A stretch of DNA of 64,000 nucleotides, taken from assembly GCF_036346295.1 (NCBI RefSeq), contig NZ_CP107819.1, positions 7,502,001 to 7,566,000 of the forward strand, written 5' to 3'. This stretch comes from Streptomyces sp. NBC_00536. Its GTDB lineage: Bacteria > Actinomycetota > Actinomycetes > Streptomycetales > Streptomycetaceae. The translations under genes and the position numbers were made by a program. This document shows positions 1 to 8,374 of this stretch, in pieces (position 1 is the first letter of the stretch; each line of letters starts with the position of its first letter). A model generated the notes under the pieces. That model worked only from the letters and a program-made list of their open reading frames with translations. It searched no databases and was not told where the DNA came from.

Positions 1-570
1 GGGCGGGCGCACCCGGGCACGGCGGCCGCCCCGGCGGCGTTCGCCGGGGCGTTCGCGGGCGCGGACGGCGACGCGTTCGACCAGCCGCCCACGGTCACCG
101 AGCTGTACCACGCGCACCGGCTGCGGATGGTCCGGCTGGCGGTGCTCCTCGTGGACGACCCGGCCACCGCCGAGGACGTGGTCCAGGACGCCTTCACGGC
201 CCTGTACCGGCGCCACGGCGAACACATCACCGAAATAGACAACGCCCTCGGCTACCTGCGCACGGCCGTCGTCAACACGGCCCGCTCCGTGCTGCGCCGC
301 AGGCGTACGGTCCGTGCCTGGACCCCGCCCGCCGAGGCCGACGTACCGTCCGCCGAGGAGTACGTGGTCCTCGACGAGGAACACCGCGAAGTGCTGGCCG
401 CCCTCGGCCGGCTGACCCCGCGCCGCCGCGAGGTGCTCGTGCTGCGCTACTGGGCCGACCTGAGCGAGGCGGAGATAGCCGCCACCCTCGGGATCAGCCG
501 GGGCGCGGTGAAGTCGAACGCGAGCCGCGCCCTGGACGCGCTGGAGCGCATCCTGGAAGGCCGGATATGA
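1..570 (+). CDS. SigE-family ECF RNA polymerase sigma factor, 5' end outside window
   Basis: Extracytoplasmic-function sigma factor that would direct RNA polymerase to a small set of promoters. The reading frame is open from base 1, so the true start lies upstream; an internal ATG at 127 falls inside the region 2 helix and is not the start. Region 2 is visible around the segment LYHAHRLRMVRLAVLLVDDP and the following AEDVVQDAFTALYRR, and region 4 as LTPRRREVLVLRYWADLSEAEIAATLGIS near the C-terminus. It overlaps the next gene by ATGA at 567-570, which implies translational coupling with a membrane protein that may control it. Family assignment is firm; its regulon cannot be read from this window. 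Confidence 0.9.
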   Translation, partial: GRAHPGTAAAPAAFAGAFAGADGDAFDQPPTVTELYHAHRLRMVRLAVLLVDDPATAEDVVQDAFTALYRRHGEHITEIDNALGYLRTAVVNTARSVLRRRRTVRAWTPPAEADVPSAEEYVVLDEEHREVLAALGRLTPRRREVLVLRYWADLSEAEIAATLGISRGAVKSNASRALDALERILEGRI

Positions 571-1466
571 CCACGCCCACCCCGCCCCCCGCCACGGCCT
601 CCGGCACGGGCCCCGGCTCCGCGGCCGAGAGCCGCGCCGCCCGCTTCCGTACGATCCGCGCCGGTCACGGCCCCTCGGCCCCCCTCGGCCCGGCCGGCCC
701 CGCCCGTGGTGCGTACGACGACAGCGGCGCGTTCAACGCCGGTACGCACGACGGCAGCGCCTTCGACCGGGGCGCGGGCCGACCGGGCTCCGCCATCGGC
801 CACGGCTCCGTTTCCGGCTTCGCCGCGGGTCCCGCGGCGGGTCCCGGCGGCCGCCCGGGAGCCGGACCGTTCCGCCTGCTGCCCGGCTCCGGCGGAGGGA
901 CCGACGACGGGGACGGGGGAGCAGGGGGAGGAGGAGGCGACGGCGGCGGCGACGGGGAGCGACCCGTCGAGCGGCGGCTGCGGGCCGCGCTGTCGGCGCG
1001 CGCCGAACAGGTCACCGTGCGCGGGCTGCGGCCCGCCGATCCCCCCGGCCCGCACCTGCGGCGGCTGTCGTTCCTGCCGCCGCGCCGGTTCGCGCTGCCC
1101 CTGGCCGGACTGGCCGCGGCCGCGGCGATCGCGGTCGGCTACATCGCCCTCGCGCCCGATCAGACCCCGCGCCCGGTACCGCCCGCGTCCCCGCCGTCGC
1201 TGCCCGCTCCCTCGCCGACGCCCACGCCGGGGGTGGAGCGGCCGGCCCGGGAGCCCTCGGTCGCTCCCTCGGCGGGTCCGTCCGGTAGCGCGTCCGCGTC
1301 GGTGCCCCCGGGCCCCACGGCATCCCGGAGCACGCCCTCGGGCCAGGTGTCCCGTCCGCCGGTGCCGAGCGGCAGCCCCACCCCCGGCGGTCCGGTCGGC
1401 GCGAGTGCCACTCCGCAGCCCTCGTCGTCGCCGAGTTCCCGGGTCAGCGCGTCGCCGGGCCGGTGA
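567..1466 (+). CDS. Single-pass membrane protein, possible regulator of the upstream sigma factor
   Basis: Unrecognised 299-residue protein. The first 150 residues are Gly/Ala/Pro-rich and low in complexity. A short ordered stretch (ERRLRAALSARAEQVTVRGL) precedes one clear transmembrane segment near residues 173-193 (FALPLAGLAAAAAIAVGYIA), and the rest is a Pro/Ser/Thr-rich tail predicted to lie outside the cell. The layout and the 4-base ATGA overlap with the sigma factor resemble sigma/anti-sigma pairs, but I see no HxxxCxxC zinc anti-sigma motif, so an anti-sigma role is inference only. Its 3' end overlaps the convergent MarR gene by 23 bases. Confidence 0.7.
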   Translation: MTTPTPPPATASGTGPGSAAESRAARFRTIRAGHGPSAPLGPAGPARGAYDDSGAFNAGTHDGSAFDRGAGRPGSAIGHGSVSGFAAGPAAGPGGRPGAGPFRLLPGSGGGTDDGDGGAGGGGGDGGGDGERPVERRLRAALSARAEQVTVRGLRPADPPGPHLRRLSFLPPRRFALPLAGLAAAAAIAVGYIALAPDQTPRPVPPASPPSLPAPSPTPTPGVERPAREPSVAPSAGPSGSASASVPPGPTASRSTPSGQVSRPPVPSGSPTPGGPVGASATPQPSSSPSSRVSASPGR

Positions 1467-1899
1467 TCGCCGCGACGAGCGGCGCGAGGTCCGGGTTCGC
1501 GGCAGCCGCGTCCAGGGCCTCGCGCAGCGCGCTGTCGAACGCGCCCCGGGCGGCCGCCAGCAGCGCCAGCCCGGCCTCGCTGACGTCGGTGTAGATGCCC
1601 CGGCGGTCCGTGTCGCAGAGGTAGCGGCTGAGCAGCCCGCGGTCTTCGAGGCGGGTGACCAGGCGCGTCGTCGCGCTCTGACTGAGCACCACGGATTCGG
1701 CGACCTGGTGCATGCGCAGGTGCCCGCCGGGTCCGTCGTGCTGCCGGCTGAGGACATCGAGGAGCGAGTACTCCCGGACGCTGAGCCCGTGGCCCGCCTG
1801 GAGCGTCCGTTCGATGTGGGTCTCGATCCTGCCGTGCAGCAGGGAGAGGGCGCACCAGCCCTGGGAGAGGGCGGTCAGCGCGCCGTCCGTGGCGGTCAT
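1444..1899 (-). CDS. MarR-family transcriptional regulator
   Basis: A 151-residue winged-helix regulator. The core SVREYSLLDVLSR, the recognition helix region LSQSATTRLVTRLEDRGLL and the wing RYLCDTDRRGIYTDVSEAG are typical of MarR proteins that repress drug-efflux genes and respond to small phenolic or lipophilic ligands. The start at 1899 is chosen because GAGGAGG sits about 5 bases upstream; a longer reading to 2139 would cross the divergent promoter. It is transcribed away from an MFS exporter, with TGCAA repeats between the two genes, so control of that exporter and of itself is likely. Confidence 0.9.
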   Translation of the reverse strand: MTATDGALTALSQGWCALSLLHGRIETHIERTLQAGHGLSVREYSLLDVLSRQHDGPGGHLRMHQVAESVVLSQSATTRLVTRLEDRGLLSRYLCDTDRRGIYTDVSEAGLALLAAARGAFDSALREALDAAAANPDLAPLVAAITGPATR

Positions 1900-1956
1900 G
1901 GGGTCCTCCTCGCGTGACGCGCGGGGCCCGCGCACCCCTTCAGAATAGGACACGTC

Positions 1957-1996
1957 TGCAATAGCCCGCGCTTGCAAATATCCCGCGTGTGCAATT
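1957..1996. promoter_or_regulatory. Triple TGCAA repeat, candidate MarR operator
   Basis: Three TGCAA units begin at 1957, 1973 and 1990, separated by near-identical CCCGCG spacers (16- and 17-base periods). They lie between the divergent MarR and MFS starts, in an AT-richer pocket suited to promoters. Binding by the adjacent MarR protein is inferred from position and repetition. Confidence 0.5.
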
Positions 1997-2071
1997 AACG
2001 TGGACGCTCGTAAGGCGCCAAGGCAACAGTCGCGCCCCGCCCCCACAGCGCACCCCCTGAAGGGCCCCCTC

Positions 2072-3304
2072 ATGCCACTCGCACTCCTCGCCCTCGCCAT
2101 CGGGGCCTTCGGGATCGGCACCACCGAGTTCGTGATCATGGGCCTGCTGCCCGAGGTCGCCGCCGGTTACGGCGTCTCGATCCCCACCGCCGGCTTCCTG
2201 GTCACCGGCTACGCCCTCGGCGTCGTCCTCGGCGCCCCCCTGATGACCGTCCTCGGCACCCGCATCCCCCGCAAGCGCATGCTGATGCTGCTCATGGGCC
2301 TGTTCATCGCGGGCAACCTGCTCTCCGCCCTCGCACCCGCCTTCGGCGTCATGCTGGCCGGCCGGGTGCTCGCCTCCCTCGCCCACGGCGCGTTCTTCGG
2401 CATCGGCGCGGTCGTCGCCGCCGAGCTGGTCGCCCCCGAGAAGAAGGCGGGCGCCATCGCCATGATGTTCACCGGGCTCACCGTCGCCAATGTCGTCGGC
2501 GTCCCGCTCGGCACCCTCGTCGGCCAGCACCTCGGCTGGCGCGTCACCTTCGTCATCGTCGCCGGGCTCGGCGTCCTCGGCCTGCTCGGCATCGCCCGGC
2601 TCGTCCCCGACCTGCCGCGTCCCGAGGGCGTACGGATCCGCCACGAACTGGCCGCGTTCCGCAACGTCCAGGTCCTGCTCGCCATGGCGATGACCGTGCT
2701 CGGCTTCGGCGGGGTCTTCGCCGCGGTCACTTACATCACCCCGATGATGACCAACGTCGCGGGCTTCGCCGACACCTCCGTCACCTGGCTGCTCGTCCTC
2801 TTCGGCCTCGGCATGGTCGGCGGCAACCTGCTCGGCGGCCGCTTCGCCGACCGCCGCCTGATGCCGATGCTCTACGTGACGCTGGGCGCGCTGGCGCTCG
2901 TACTGGCCCTCTTCACCGTGACCGCGCACCACAAGGCCGCGGCGGCGGTCACCCTCACCCTGATCGGGGCCCTCGGGTTCGCCACCGTGCCGCCGCTCCA
3001 GAAGCGGGTGCTCGACCAGGCCGCGGGCGCCCCCACCCTGGCCTCCGCGGTGAACATCGGCGCCTTCAACCTCGGCAACGCCCTCGCCGCCTGGCTCGGC
3101 GGACTGGTCATCGCGGGCGGCTTCGGCTGGACCGCCCCGAACTGGGTCGGCGCCGCCCTCGCCGCCTCCGCGCTGGTCCTCGCCCTGGTCTCCGGAGCCC
3201 TGGAGCGCCGTACGGCACGCAGCGGACGCGTGGTCGCGGCGGGCGCCGGGGTGGGCGCAGGGGTGGGAGCCACCGCCGCGGAAGCGCCCGTCCGGGTCGC
3301 GTAG
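2072..3304 (+). CDS. MFS drug/sugar efflux transporter (Cml/AraJ type)
   Basis: A 410-residue, 12-span major facilitator permease. The N-terminal segment GAFGIGTTEFVIMGLLPEVA is the hallmark of the DHA1 subgroup containing AraJ and Cml-type chloramphenicol exporters, and GTRIPRKRMLMLLMG is the loop 2-3 motif. Proton-driven export of a small hydrophobic compound across the plasma membrane is the expected role; the substrate cannot be read. The ATG at 2072 is preferred over an earlier in-frame codon at 2000 because membrane span 1 begins right after it. The divergent MarR gene and TGCAA repeats suggest inducible expression. Confidence 0.9.
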   Translation: MPLALLALAIGAFGIGTTEFVIMGLLPEVAAGYGVSIPTAGFLVTGYALGVVLGAPLMTVLGTRIPRKRMLMLLMGLFIAGNLLSALAPAFGVMLAGRVLASLAHGAFFGIGAVVAAELVAPEKKAGAIAMMFTGLTVANVVGVPLGTLVGQHLGWRVTFVIVAGLGVLGLLGIARLVPDLPRPEGVRIRHELAAFRNVQVLLAMAMTVLGFGGVFAAVTYITPMMTNVAGFADTSVTWLLVLFGLGMVGGNLLGGRFADRRLMPMLYVTLGALALVLALFTVTAHHKAAAAVTLTLIGALGFATVPPLQKRVLDQAAGAPTLASAVNIGAFNLGNALAAWLGGLVIAGGFGWTAPNWVGAALAASALVLALVSGALERRTARSGRVVAAGAGVGAGVGATAAEAPVRVA

Positions 3305-3332
3305 CGGGCCGCCCGGTGGGAGGTTGGTGACC

Positions 3333-5012
3333 ATGGCGCGAACCGGGAAGACGAGCGGAACCGGGCACATACGTACCGCCGGGGCCATACGCACCACCGC
3401 GACGGCCATCGCCGTCGCGGTGGCCGCGCTCGCGGTGCCCGGCTGTACGTCGGCCCCCGCGAGCGGCCGTACGGGCGCGGCCTCCGCCGCGAGCTCACCG
3501 GCGGCCCCCGGCAGCCCGGACCCGGCGACGTCCAGCGCCCCCGCCCCGTCACCGACCCGCAGCTACCCCCTCTCCACCGCGCCGCAGACCATCCCGGCCG
3601 TCCGCACCTTCGAACCCGCCCGCGGCCCCGGCTGGAAACCCGCCCCGCAGGCCCGGGTCCTCGTCGCCCCCGCGAACGCGGCCGCCCTCGCCGACGAGGG
3701 CCGGGCGCTCGCCCGGGACCTGAAGCTCGGCTACGCCGAAGACGGCGGCCCGGCCCGGCCCGGAGACGTGGAACTCGCCCTGGGCGCCGCCCCCGCGGGC
3801 GGGGCCGAGCCCGTACCCGAGTCGTACACCCTGACCGTCCGAAACGGCGGCGTCCGCATCACCGGCCCCGACGACGCCGGGGTCTTCTACGGCACCCGCA
3901 CCCTCGAACAGGCCGTCCGCGCCGCCGGATCCATCGGTGAGGGCACGGTCAAGGACGCGCCGGACCGCCCCCAGCGCGGCCTGAACCTCGACATAGCCCG
4001 CAAGAACTTCACCGCCCCGTGGATCGAGGACCGGCTGCGCGAGATGGCCGACCTCAAACTCAACCAGCTGGGCCTGCACTTCTCCGACGACCAGGCCTTC
4101 CGCATCGCGTCCGTCAGCCACCCCGAGATCGTCTCCGACCCGCACCTCACCCAGGCCGAGGTGCGCGGGATCGTGAACCTCGCGCGCAGCCTGCACATCG
4201 AGGTCGTCCCCGAGATCGACTCGCCCGGACACCTCGGCGCCGTCCTGCGGGCCCACCCCGGCCTCCAGCTGCGGGACGCGGGCGGCCGGGCCGTCAAGGG
4301 GGCCGTGGACATATCCGACCCGGCGGCCGCCCGGCTCGTGGACGAGCTGCTGCGCGAGTACCTGCCGCTCTTCCCCGGAGCGCACTGGCACGTCGGCGCC
4401 GACGAGTACCAGGCGCTGGTGGTCAAGGACCCCCAGGCCTCCTTCCCGCAGCTCGCGGCGGCCGCCCGGAAGCGGTACGGCGCCGGGGCGCGCGTGTCGG
4501 ACCTGGCCACCGGCTGGCTGAACGACCGCGCCGCCGTGGTCCGCGGCGCGGGACGCGTGCCCAAGGCGTGGAACGACGGGTTCTTCACCGGGGGCGCCGC
4601 CACGGCCGCGCGGGACCTCGAAGTGGAGTACTGGACGGGCAAGGAGATCGGGGCCCGGCCGCCCCTGGAGTACCTGCGCGAGGGCCGCCCCGTGGTCAAC
4701 CTCAACGACGAGTACCTGTACTACGTCCTCGGCGAGCCCAACGACTTCACCTACCCGACCGGGCGCCGCATCTACGAACAGTGGACCCCGCTCGTGCTGC
4801 GCGGCACCGAGCCGGTGCCCGCCGGCTACGCCGCGCAGATCCTGGGCGCCCGGCTCGCCGTCTGGTGCGACCTGGCCGGATCCCAGACCCAGACGCAGGT
4901 CGCCGACGGGATCCGGCTGCCGCTGGCGGCGCTCGCCCAGAAGGTCTGGGACCCCCGCGCACCGCAGCCGACGTGGGATCAGTTCACGGCCCTCGCCGAC
5001 CGGCTGCGCTGA
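3333..5012 (+). CDS. GH20 beta-N-acetylhexosaminidase, probable lipoprotein
   Basis: Secreted glycoside hydrolase of family 20 (559 residues), cleaving terminal N-acetylglucosamine from chitin or peptidoglycan fragments. The N-terminus is basic, then hydrophobic, and ends in VPGC at about Cys38, a lipobox-like site, followed by a Ser/Ala/Pro linker. The family core appears as RGLNLDIARKNF, LGLHFSDDQAF and HVGADEY, the last carrying the catalytic Asp357-Glu358 pair used in substrate-assisted catalysis. In-frame TTG (3324) and GTG (3327) codons exist upstream, but GGGAGG at 3318-3323 is best spaced for ATG 3333. It lies 28 bases behind the MFS gene and may be read through from it. Confidence 0.9.
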   Translation: MARTGKTSGTGHIRTAGAIRTTATAIAVAVAALAVPGCTSAPASGRTGAASAASSPAAPGSPDPATSSAPAPSPTRSYPLSTAPQTIPAVRTFEPARGPGWKPAPQARVLVAPANAAALADEGRALARDLKLGYAEDGGPARPGDVELALGAAPAGGAEPVPESYTLTVRNGGVRITGPDDAGVFYGTRTLEQAVRAAGSIGEGTVKDAPDRPQRGLNLDIARKNFTAPWIEDRLREMADLKLNQLGLHFSDDQAFRIASVSHPEIVSDPHLTQAEVRGIVNLARSLHIEVVPEIDSPGHLGAVLRAHPGLQLRDAGGRAVKGAVDISDPAAARLVDELLREYLPLFPGAHWHVGADEYQALVVKDPQASFPQLAAAARKRYGAGARVSDLATGWLNDRAAVVRGAGRVPKAWNDGFFTGGAATAARDLEVEYWTGKEIGARPPLEYLREGRPVVNLNDEYLYYVLGEPNDFTYPTGRRIYEQWTPLVLRGTEPVPAGYAAQILGARLAVWCDLAGSQTQTQVADGIRLPLAALAQKVWDPRAPQPTWDQFTALADRLR

Positions 5013-5048
5013 ACCGGACGGAAACGGACCGAACGGACCGAACGGAAC

Positions 5049-5834
5049 TCAGTAGGCGCTGTTGACGTTGTCGATCGAGCCGTAGCGGGCGGCCGCGTAG
5101 TTGCAGGCGGCGGTGATGTTCGCGACCGGGTCGTAGGAGTCGGCCGCCGTGCCGGGTACGTGGTACGCCCGGAAGGTGGGGTCGATGACCTGGAGGAGGC
5201 CCTTGGAGGGGATGCCCGCCGCCGCGTTGGAGTCCCAGTTGTTGATGGCGAGGGGGTTGCCCGAGGACTCGCGCAGCACATTGCGGTGGATTCCGTCGTA
5301 GGTACCGGGAATTCCGTGCTGGGCCATGATCTCCAGCGACTGGCGGATCCAGCCGTCGAGGTTGTTGGCGTAGAGGGTCGTGGGCCGCGCGGAACGGTCG
5401 GCCGCGGCCGTGGAATTGCGGCTCGCCGCGAGGGTCTTGGCGGTGGCCGCCGCCGAAGTCGCCTTTGCCGGGCCGCCGATGGTCAGCGTGATTCCCGGGC
5501 GGATGACCGAGGGGTCGGAGCCGATCACCGAGCGATTGTCCTCGTACAGCTTCTTCCAGCCGCCGCTTACGGAATGCGATTCCGCGATCTTGGAAAGGGT
5601 GTCGCCGGCCACCACGGAATAGGATTTCGGTGCGGCGGCCGCCGGGGCGGTGGCCTTCGCGCCGGTGGCCTTCGCGGTGGTCGTGGAGGCCGTGGTCGCG
5701 GTCGGCTGCGCCGCCTGGGCGCCGGAAGCGCTGATCAGGGGGAGAGCGAGAGCGATGCCGCCGGTGCCCGCGACAGCGAGCAGTCGGGCCAGCGGGCTGG
5801 TCTTGGGACGGCGGTGCTTGCCCGATGCGGACAT
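5049..5834 (-). CDS. Secreted LysM-domain lytic transglycosylase
   Basis: A 261-residue cell-wall hydrolase. A signal peptide ends near GAQA (about residue 41); one LysM peptidoglycan-binding domain covers residues 72-119 (YSVVAGDTLSKIAESH...IRPGITLTI); after a linker, residues 160-261 form an SLT/transglycosylase-like fold with the probable catalytic Glu189 in LRESSGNPLAINNWD. It would bind and cleave glycan strands during growth or spore germination. The start at 5834 has GGAGAGGA upstream; longer readings run into the riboswitch leader. Control by the c-di-AMP riboswitch just upstream fits this gene class in streptomycetes. Confidence 0.92.
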   Translation of the reverse strand: MSASGKHRRPKTSPLARLLAVAGTGGIALALPLISASGAQAAQPTATTASTTTAKATGAKATAPAAAAPKSYSVVAGDTLSKIAESHSVSGGWKKLYEDNRSVIGSDPSVIRPGITLTIGGPAKATSAAATAKTLAASRNSTAAADRSARPTTLYANNLDGWIRQSLEIMAQHGIPGTYDGIHRNVLRESSGNPLAINNWDSNAAAGIPSKGLLQVIDPTFRAYHVPGTAADSYDPVANITAACNYAAARYGSIDNVNSAY

Positions 5835-5851
5835 GGCGAATTCCTCTCCGT

Positions 5852-6093
5852 CGCCTGCGAGGTGAGCTGTCGGGTTCGGACGGGAGCTGTCCGGCCGCGC
5901 CGTTTCTCCGCACGGTCCGGACATGCGTGAGGCATGACGGATACGTGCGTGTCAGTGGTGCGACTTCACCCCGAGCCGGTCCGGATCGATGATCCGGATC
6001 AGCGGCCTACCTGGTTCCCCCGCTCCTGCCGTACGTGAGTGGGATGGGTTCCCGGGCGGCGGCAGGATTTGGCGGTCCACCCGGATTGCGGTG
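5852..6093 (-). promoter_or_regulatory. ydaO-yuaA type c-di-AMP riboswitch
   Basis: The transcribed leader of the LysM gene carries the conserved pieces of the actinobacterial ydaO element in order on the minus strand: CCAAATCCTGCCG, GGCAGGAGCGGGGGAACC, AGGTAGGCCGC, a GATCCGG-bounded hairpin, CTCGGGGTGAAGTCGCACC, and a 3' part CCGACAGCTCACCTCGCAGG close to the ribosome binding site. The complementary TCCTGCC/GGCAGGA segments form an early helix. In related bacteria this RNA binds cyclic di-AMP and turns off cell-wall hydrolase genes. Boundaries are approximate because they were set by eye. Confidence 0.85.
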
Positions 6094-6143
6094 ACCGTAG
6101 GCGAGGGCCGAGGCGATGGACAAGGGCTTGAATTCCACGCAGT

Positions 6144-6165
6144 GATCGGTATATCGATACCGATC
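6144..6165. promoter_or_regulatory. 9-bp inverted repeat, operator-like
   Basis: GATCGGTAT and ATACCGATC flank a 4-base centre ATCG. The site lies about 50 bases 5' of the riboswitch on the LysM transcript strand, in an unusually AT-rich patch flanked by two GAATTCC copies, consistent with a promoter-proximal protein site. The binding protein is unknown. Confidence 0.4.
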
Positions 6166-6339
6166 TACGGAATTCCTTCCGCCCGGCCGGGGCGGGGAAT
6201 GCCTAAGGGCATTGCGGCGTCCGGAATTCGGCCTTCCGGGGCCGCCCCGGGGGCTGTGGCGGCGCCGCCGCCCGCGTGACTCACATCACCGGCGCGGCGC
6301 CCGTACCCTACATGAGGGCAAATCGCCCATGCATGCCCC

Positions 6340-7266
6340 TTAGGGAATTTCCGCGAGCCTGCGCAGCGCTTCCAGCGCCTCCCGTACCGAGGCGGCGGAG
6401 GCCGGCAGCAGCGGCAGCCGGACGTCGGGGGTCGGGATGCGCCCCTGCGCGTGCAGCACCCCCTTCAGCACCACCGGATTCGGCTCGGCGAACACCGCCG
6501 CCGACAGCGGCGTCAGCGCGTGCCCCAGCACCCGCGCGCCCGCCGCGTCGCCCGCCCGCCAGGCCCGCGCGAGGGCGGCGAAACGGTCCGTGGCCAGATG
6601 GGCCGAGGCCAGGATCCCGCCGCCCGCCCCGAGGGCCAGCATCGGGGAGACGTACGCGTCGTCGCCCGCCATGACCGTGAACCCCTCCGGCAGATCGCCG
6701 AGCAGCGCCACCGCGTCCTGGTCGACAGCGCCCGCCGCGTACTTGACCCCGATGACCCCGGGCAGCGCCCCGATCGCCCGCAGCGCCGGGGCGTCCAGCG
6801 GCTGACCCGTCCGGTACGGGATGTGGTAGACGATCAGCGGTACGGGACTGACCGCCGCCAGCCGCTCGAAGTGGGCCAGCACCCCCGCCGCCGCGGGCCG
6901 TACGAACGACGGCACGGTCACCAGCGCGGCCCGGACCTCCGGCCACCGCCGCAGCCGCTCCAGCGCGGCCTCGCTCGCCCGCGTACCGCTGCTCCCCGCC
7001 CCGACGCTCAGATGCGCCCCGCGCTCCCGGCAGACCCGGGCGCACACCCCGGTCACCGCGTCCCGTTCCGCCGCGTCGAGAGCGGCGGCCTCGGCGGTCG
7101 TGCCGAGGGCGACGATGCCGGTGGCGCCCGCCGCGAGCACCTCGTGGGCGAGCGCCTCCAGGGCGTCCAGGGCGACGGCCCCGGACGCGTCGAAGGGGGT
7201 GACGAGCGGTACGTGGATCCCGCGGAGGGGGGTCTGAGTCATGTCCTGTGTCATGTTTTGCGCCAT
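6340..7266 (-). CDS. DapA-family aldolase/synthase (dihydrodipicolinate synthase-like)
   Basis: A 308-residue TIM-barrel lyase of the DHDPS/NAL family, which forms or cleaves C-C bonds through a Schiff base with a 2-keto acid such as pyruvate. Visible landmarks are GTTAE (GTTGE in classical DapA), the active-site Tyr147 in YHIPYRTG and the Schiff-base Lys175 in VIGVKYAAG. Candidate ATG starts sit at 7266, 7254 and 7242; the outermost is given, but the core begins only after the third. It is divergent from a LysR gene 72 bases away, so it is probably a regulated catabolic or specialised enzyme and not the housekeeping lysine enzyme. Confidence 0.85.
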   Translation of the reverse strand: MAQNMTQDMTQTPLRGIHVPLVTPFDASGAVALDALEALAHEVLAAGATGIVALGTTAEAAALDAAERDAVTGVCARVCRERGAHLSVGAGSSGTRASEAALERLRRWPEVRAALVTVPSFVRPAAAGVLAHFERLAAVSPVPLIVYHIPYRTGQPLDAPALRAIGALPGVIGVKYAAGAVDQDAVALLGDLPEGFTVMAGDDAYVSPMLALGAGGGILASAHLATDRFAALARAWRAGDAAGARVLGHALTPLSAAVFAEPNPVVLKGVLHAQGRIPTPDVRLPLLPASAASVREALEALRRLAEIP

Positions 7267-7338
7267 GGGGACGAGGGTGGCCCGGCCCCGAGCCCCGGGT
7301 CCAGTTCGCATTTCCGTCCCCACCCGTAAGCTGAGCCG

Positions 7339-8277
7339 ATGCTCGACGTACGCCGCCTGCGCCTGCTGCGCGAACTCGCCCGCCGCGGCACCATCGCCGC
7401 CGTCGCCGAGGCCCTGTCCTTCAGCCCCTCGGCCGTCTCCCAGCAGCTCTCCGTCCTGGAGCGCGAGGCGGGGCTGGCGCTGCTGGAGCGCACCGGCCGC
7501 CGGGTCCGGCTCACGCCCGCCGGCCAGCGCCTGGTCGGGCACGCCGAAGCGGTGCTGGAGCGCCTGGAGCGGGCCGAGGCGGATCTCGCCGAGGCCCGTG
7601 GCGGGCTGGCGGGGGCGCTGCGCGTCGGCGCCTTCCCGACCGCGACCCGGGCCCTCGTCCCGGCCGCCCTCGTCGCCCTCGCCCGGCGCCACCCGGCCCT
7701 GGAGGCGATGGTCCGAGAGACCGACCCCGCCGCCGTCGCGCACGCCCTGCGCGCCGGTGACCTGGACGTGGCGCTGGTCCACGAGTACGACTTCGTCCCC
7801 GGGCCCGCGGAGCCGGGGCTGGACAGCGAGCCGCTGTACCGGGAGGCGATGTACCTCGCGGAACCGGCGCCCGAGTCCGTACCCGTACCCCCAGCGGCCC
7901 CCGCCGCCGATCAGGGCGCGGTCCTGCGGGCCCATCGTGACGCCCCCTGGATCACCGCGACCTCCGGCACCCTCTGCCACGCCATGACCGTGCGGGCCTG
8001 CCAGGCCGCCGGTTTCACCCCGAGGGAGCGGCACCGGGTGGACGAGTTCGCGACCGTGCTGGCCCTGGTCGCGGCGGGGCAGGGGGTGGCCGTCGTACCG
8101 CAACTCGGCGTGCCGGTCCGGTCCGGCGTGCCGGGGGTGCCCGGCGTACTGCTCACGCGGCTGCCGATGGAGCGGCGTACGAACATCGCCTTCCGCAGCG
8201 GGTCGGCCGCCCACCCGGCCGTCGCCGCCTTCACCGTCGCCCTCCGCGAGGCGCTGCCGCCGGAGTTGGTGCCGTGA
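7339..8277 (+). CDS. LysR-family transcriptional regulator
   Basis: A 312-residue regulator with an N-terminal helix-turn-helix ([22 protein letters not shown] followed by [18 protein letters not shown]) and a C-terminal periplasmic-binding-like effector domain beginning near [22 protein letters not shown]. LysR proteins usually activate the divergently transcribed neighbour, here the DapA-like gene, when an effector binds. The very short 72-base shared intergenic region fits this arrangement. Length matches the family. Confidence 0.92.
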   Translation: MLDVRRLRLLRELARRGTIAAVAEALSFSPSAVSQQLSVLEREAGLALLERTGRRVRLTPAGQRLVGHAEAVLERLERAEADLAEARGGLAGALRVGAFPTATRALVPAALVALARRHPALEAMVRETDPAAVAHALRAGDLDVALVHEYDFVPGPAEPGLDSEPLYREAMYLAEPAPESVPVPPAAPAADQGAVLRAHRDAPWITATSGTLCHAMTVRACQAAGFTPRERHRVDEFATVLALVAAGQGVAVVPQLGVPVRSGVPGVPGVLLTRLPMERRTNIAFRSGSAAHPAVAAFTVALREALPPELVP

Positions 8278-8374
8278 CCGGAAACATGACACAACCACCC
8301 CACCGGGTCACCCGCGAGGGCCCCGCCGTGTACGTTCGCAGCACGGGACGGATCACACGAGAGTGGGGTATGAC

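Noticed and set aside
447..1757. Minus-strand 436-codon frame over the membrane protein and MarR genes
   Set aside because: Repetitive Arg/Gly-rich text with no domain; the opposite-strand readings explain the region.
2000..2071. MFS start at 2000
   Set aside because: The extra 24 residues are polar and lie within the promoter region; the first membrane span begins at ATG 2072.
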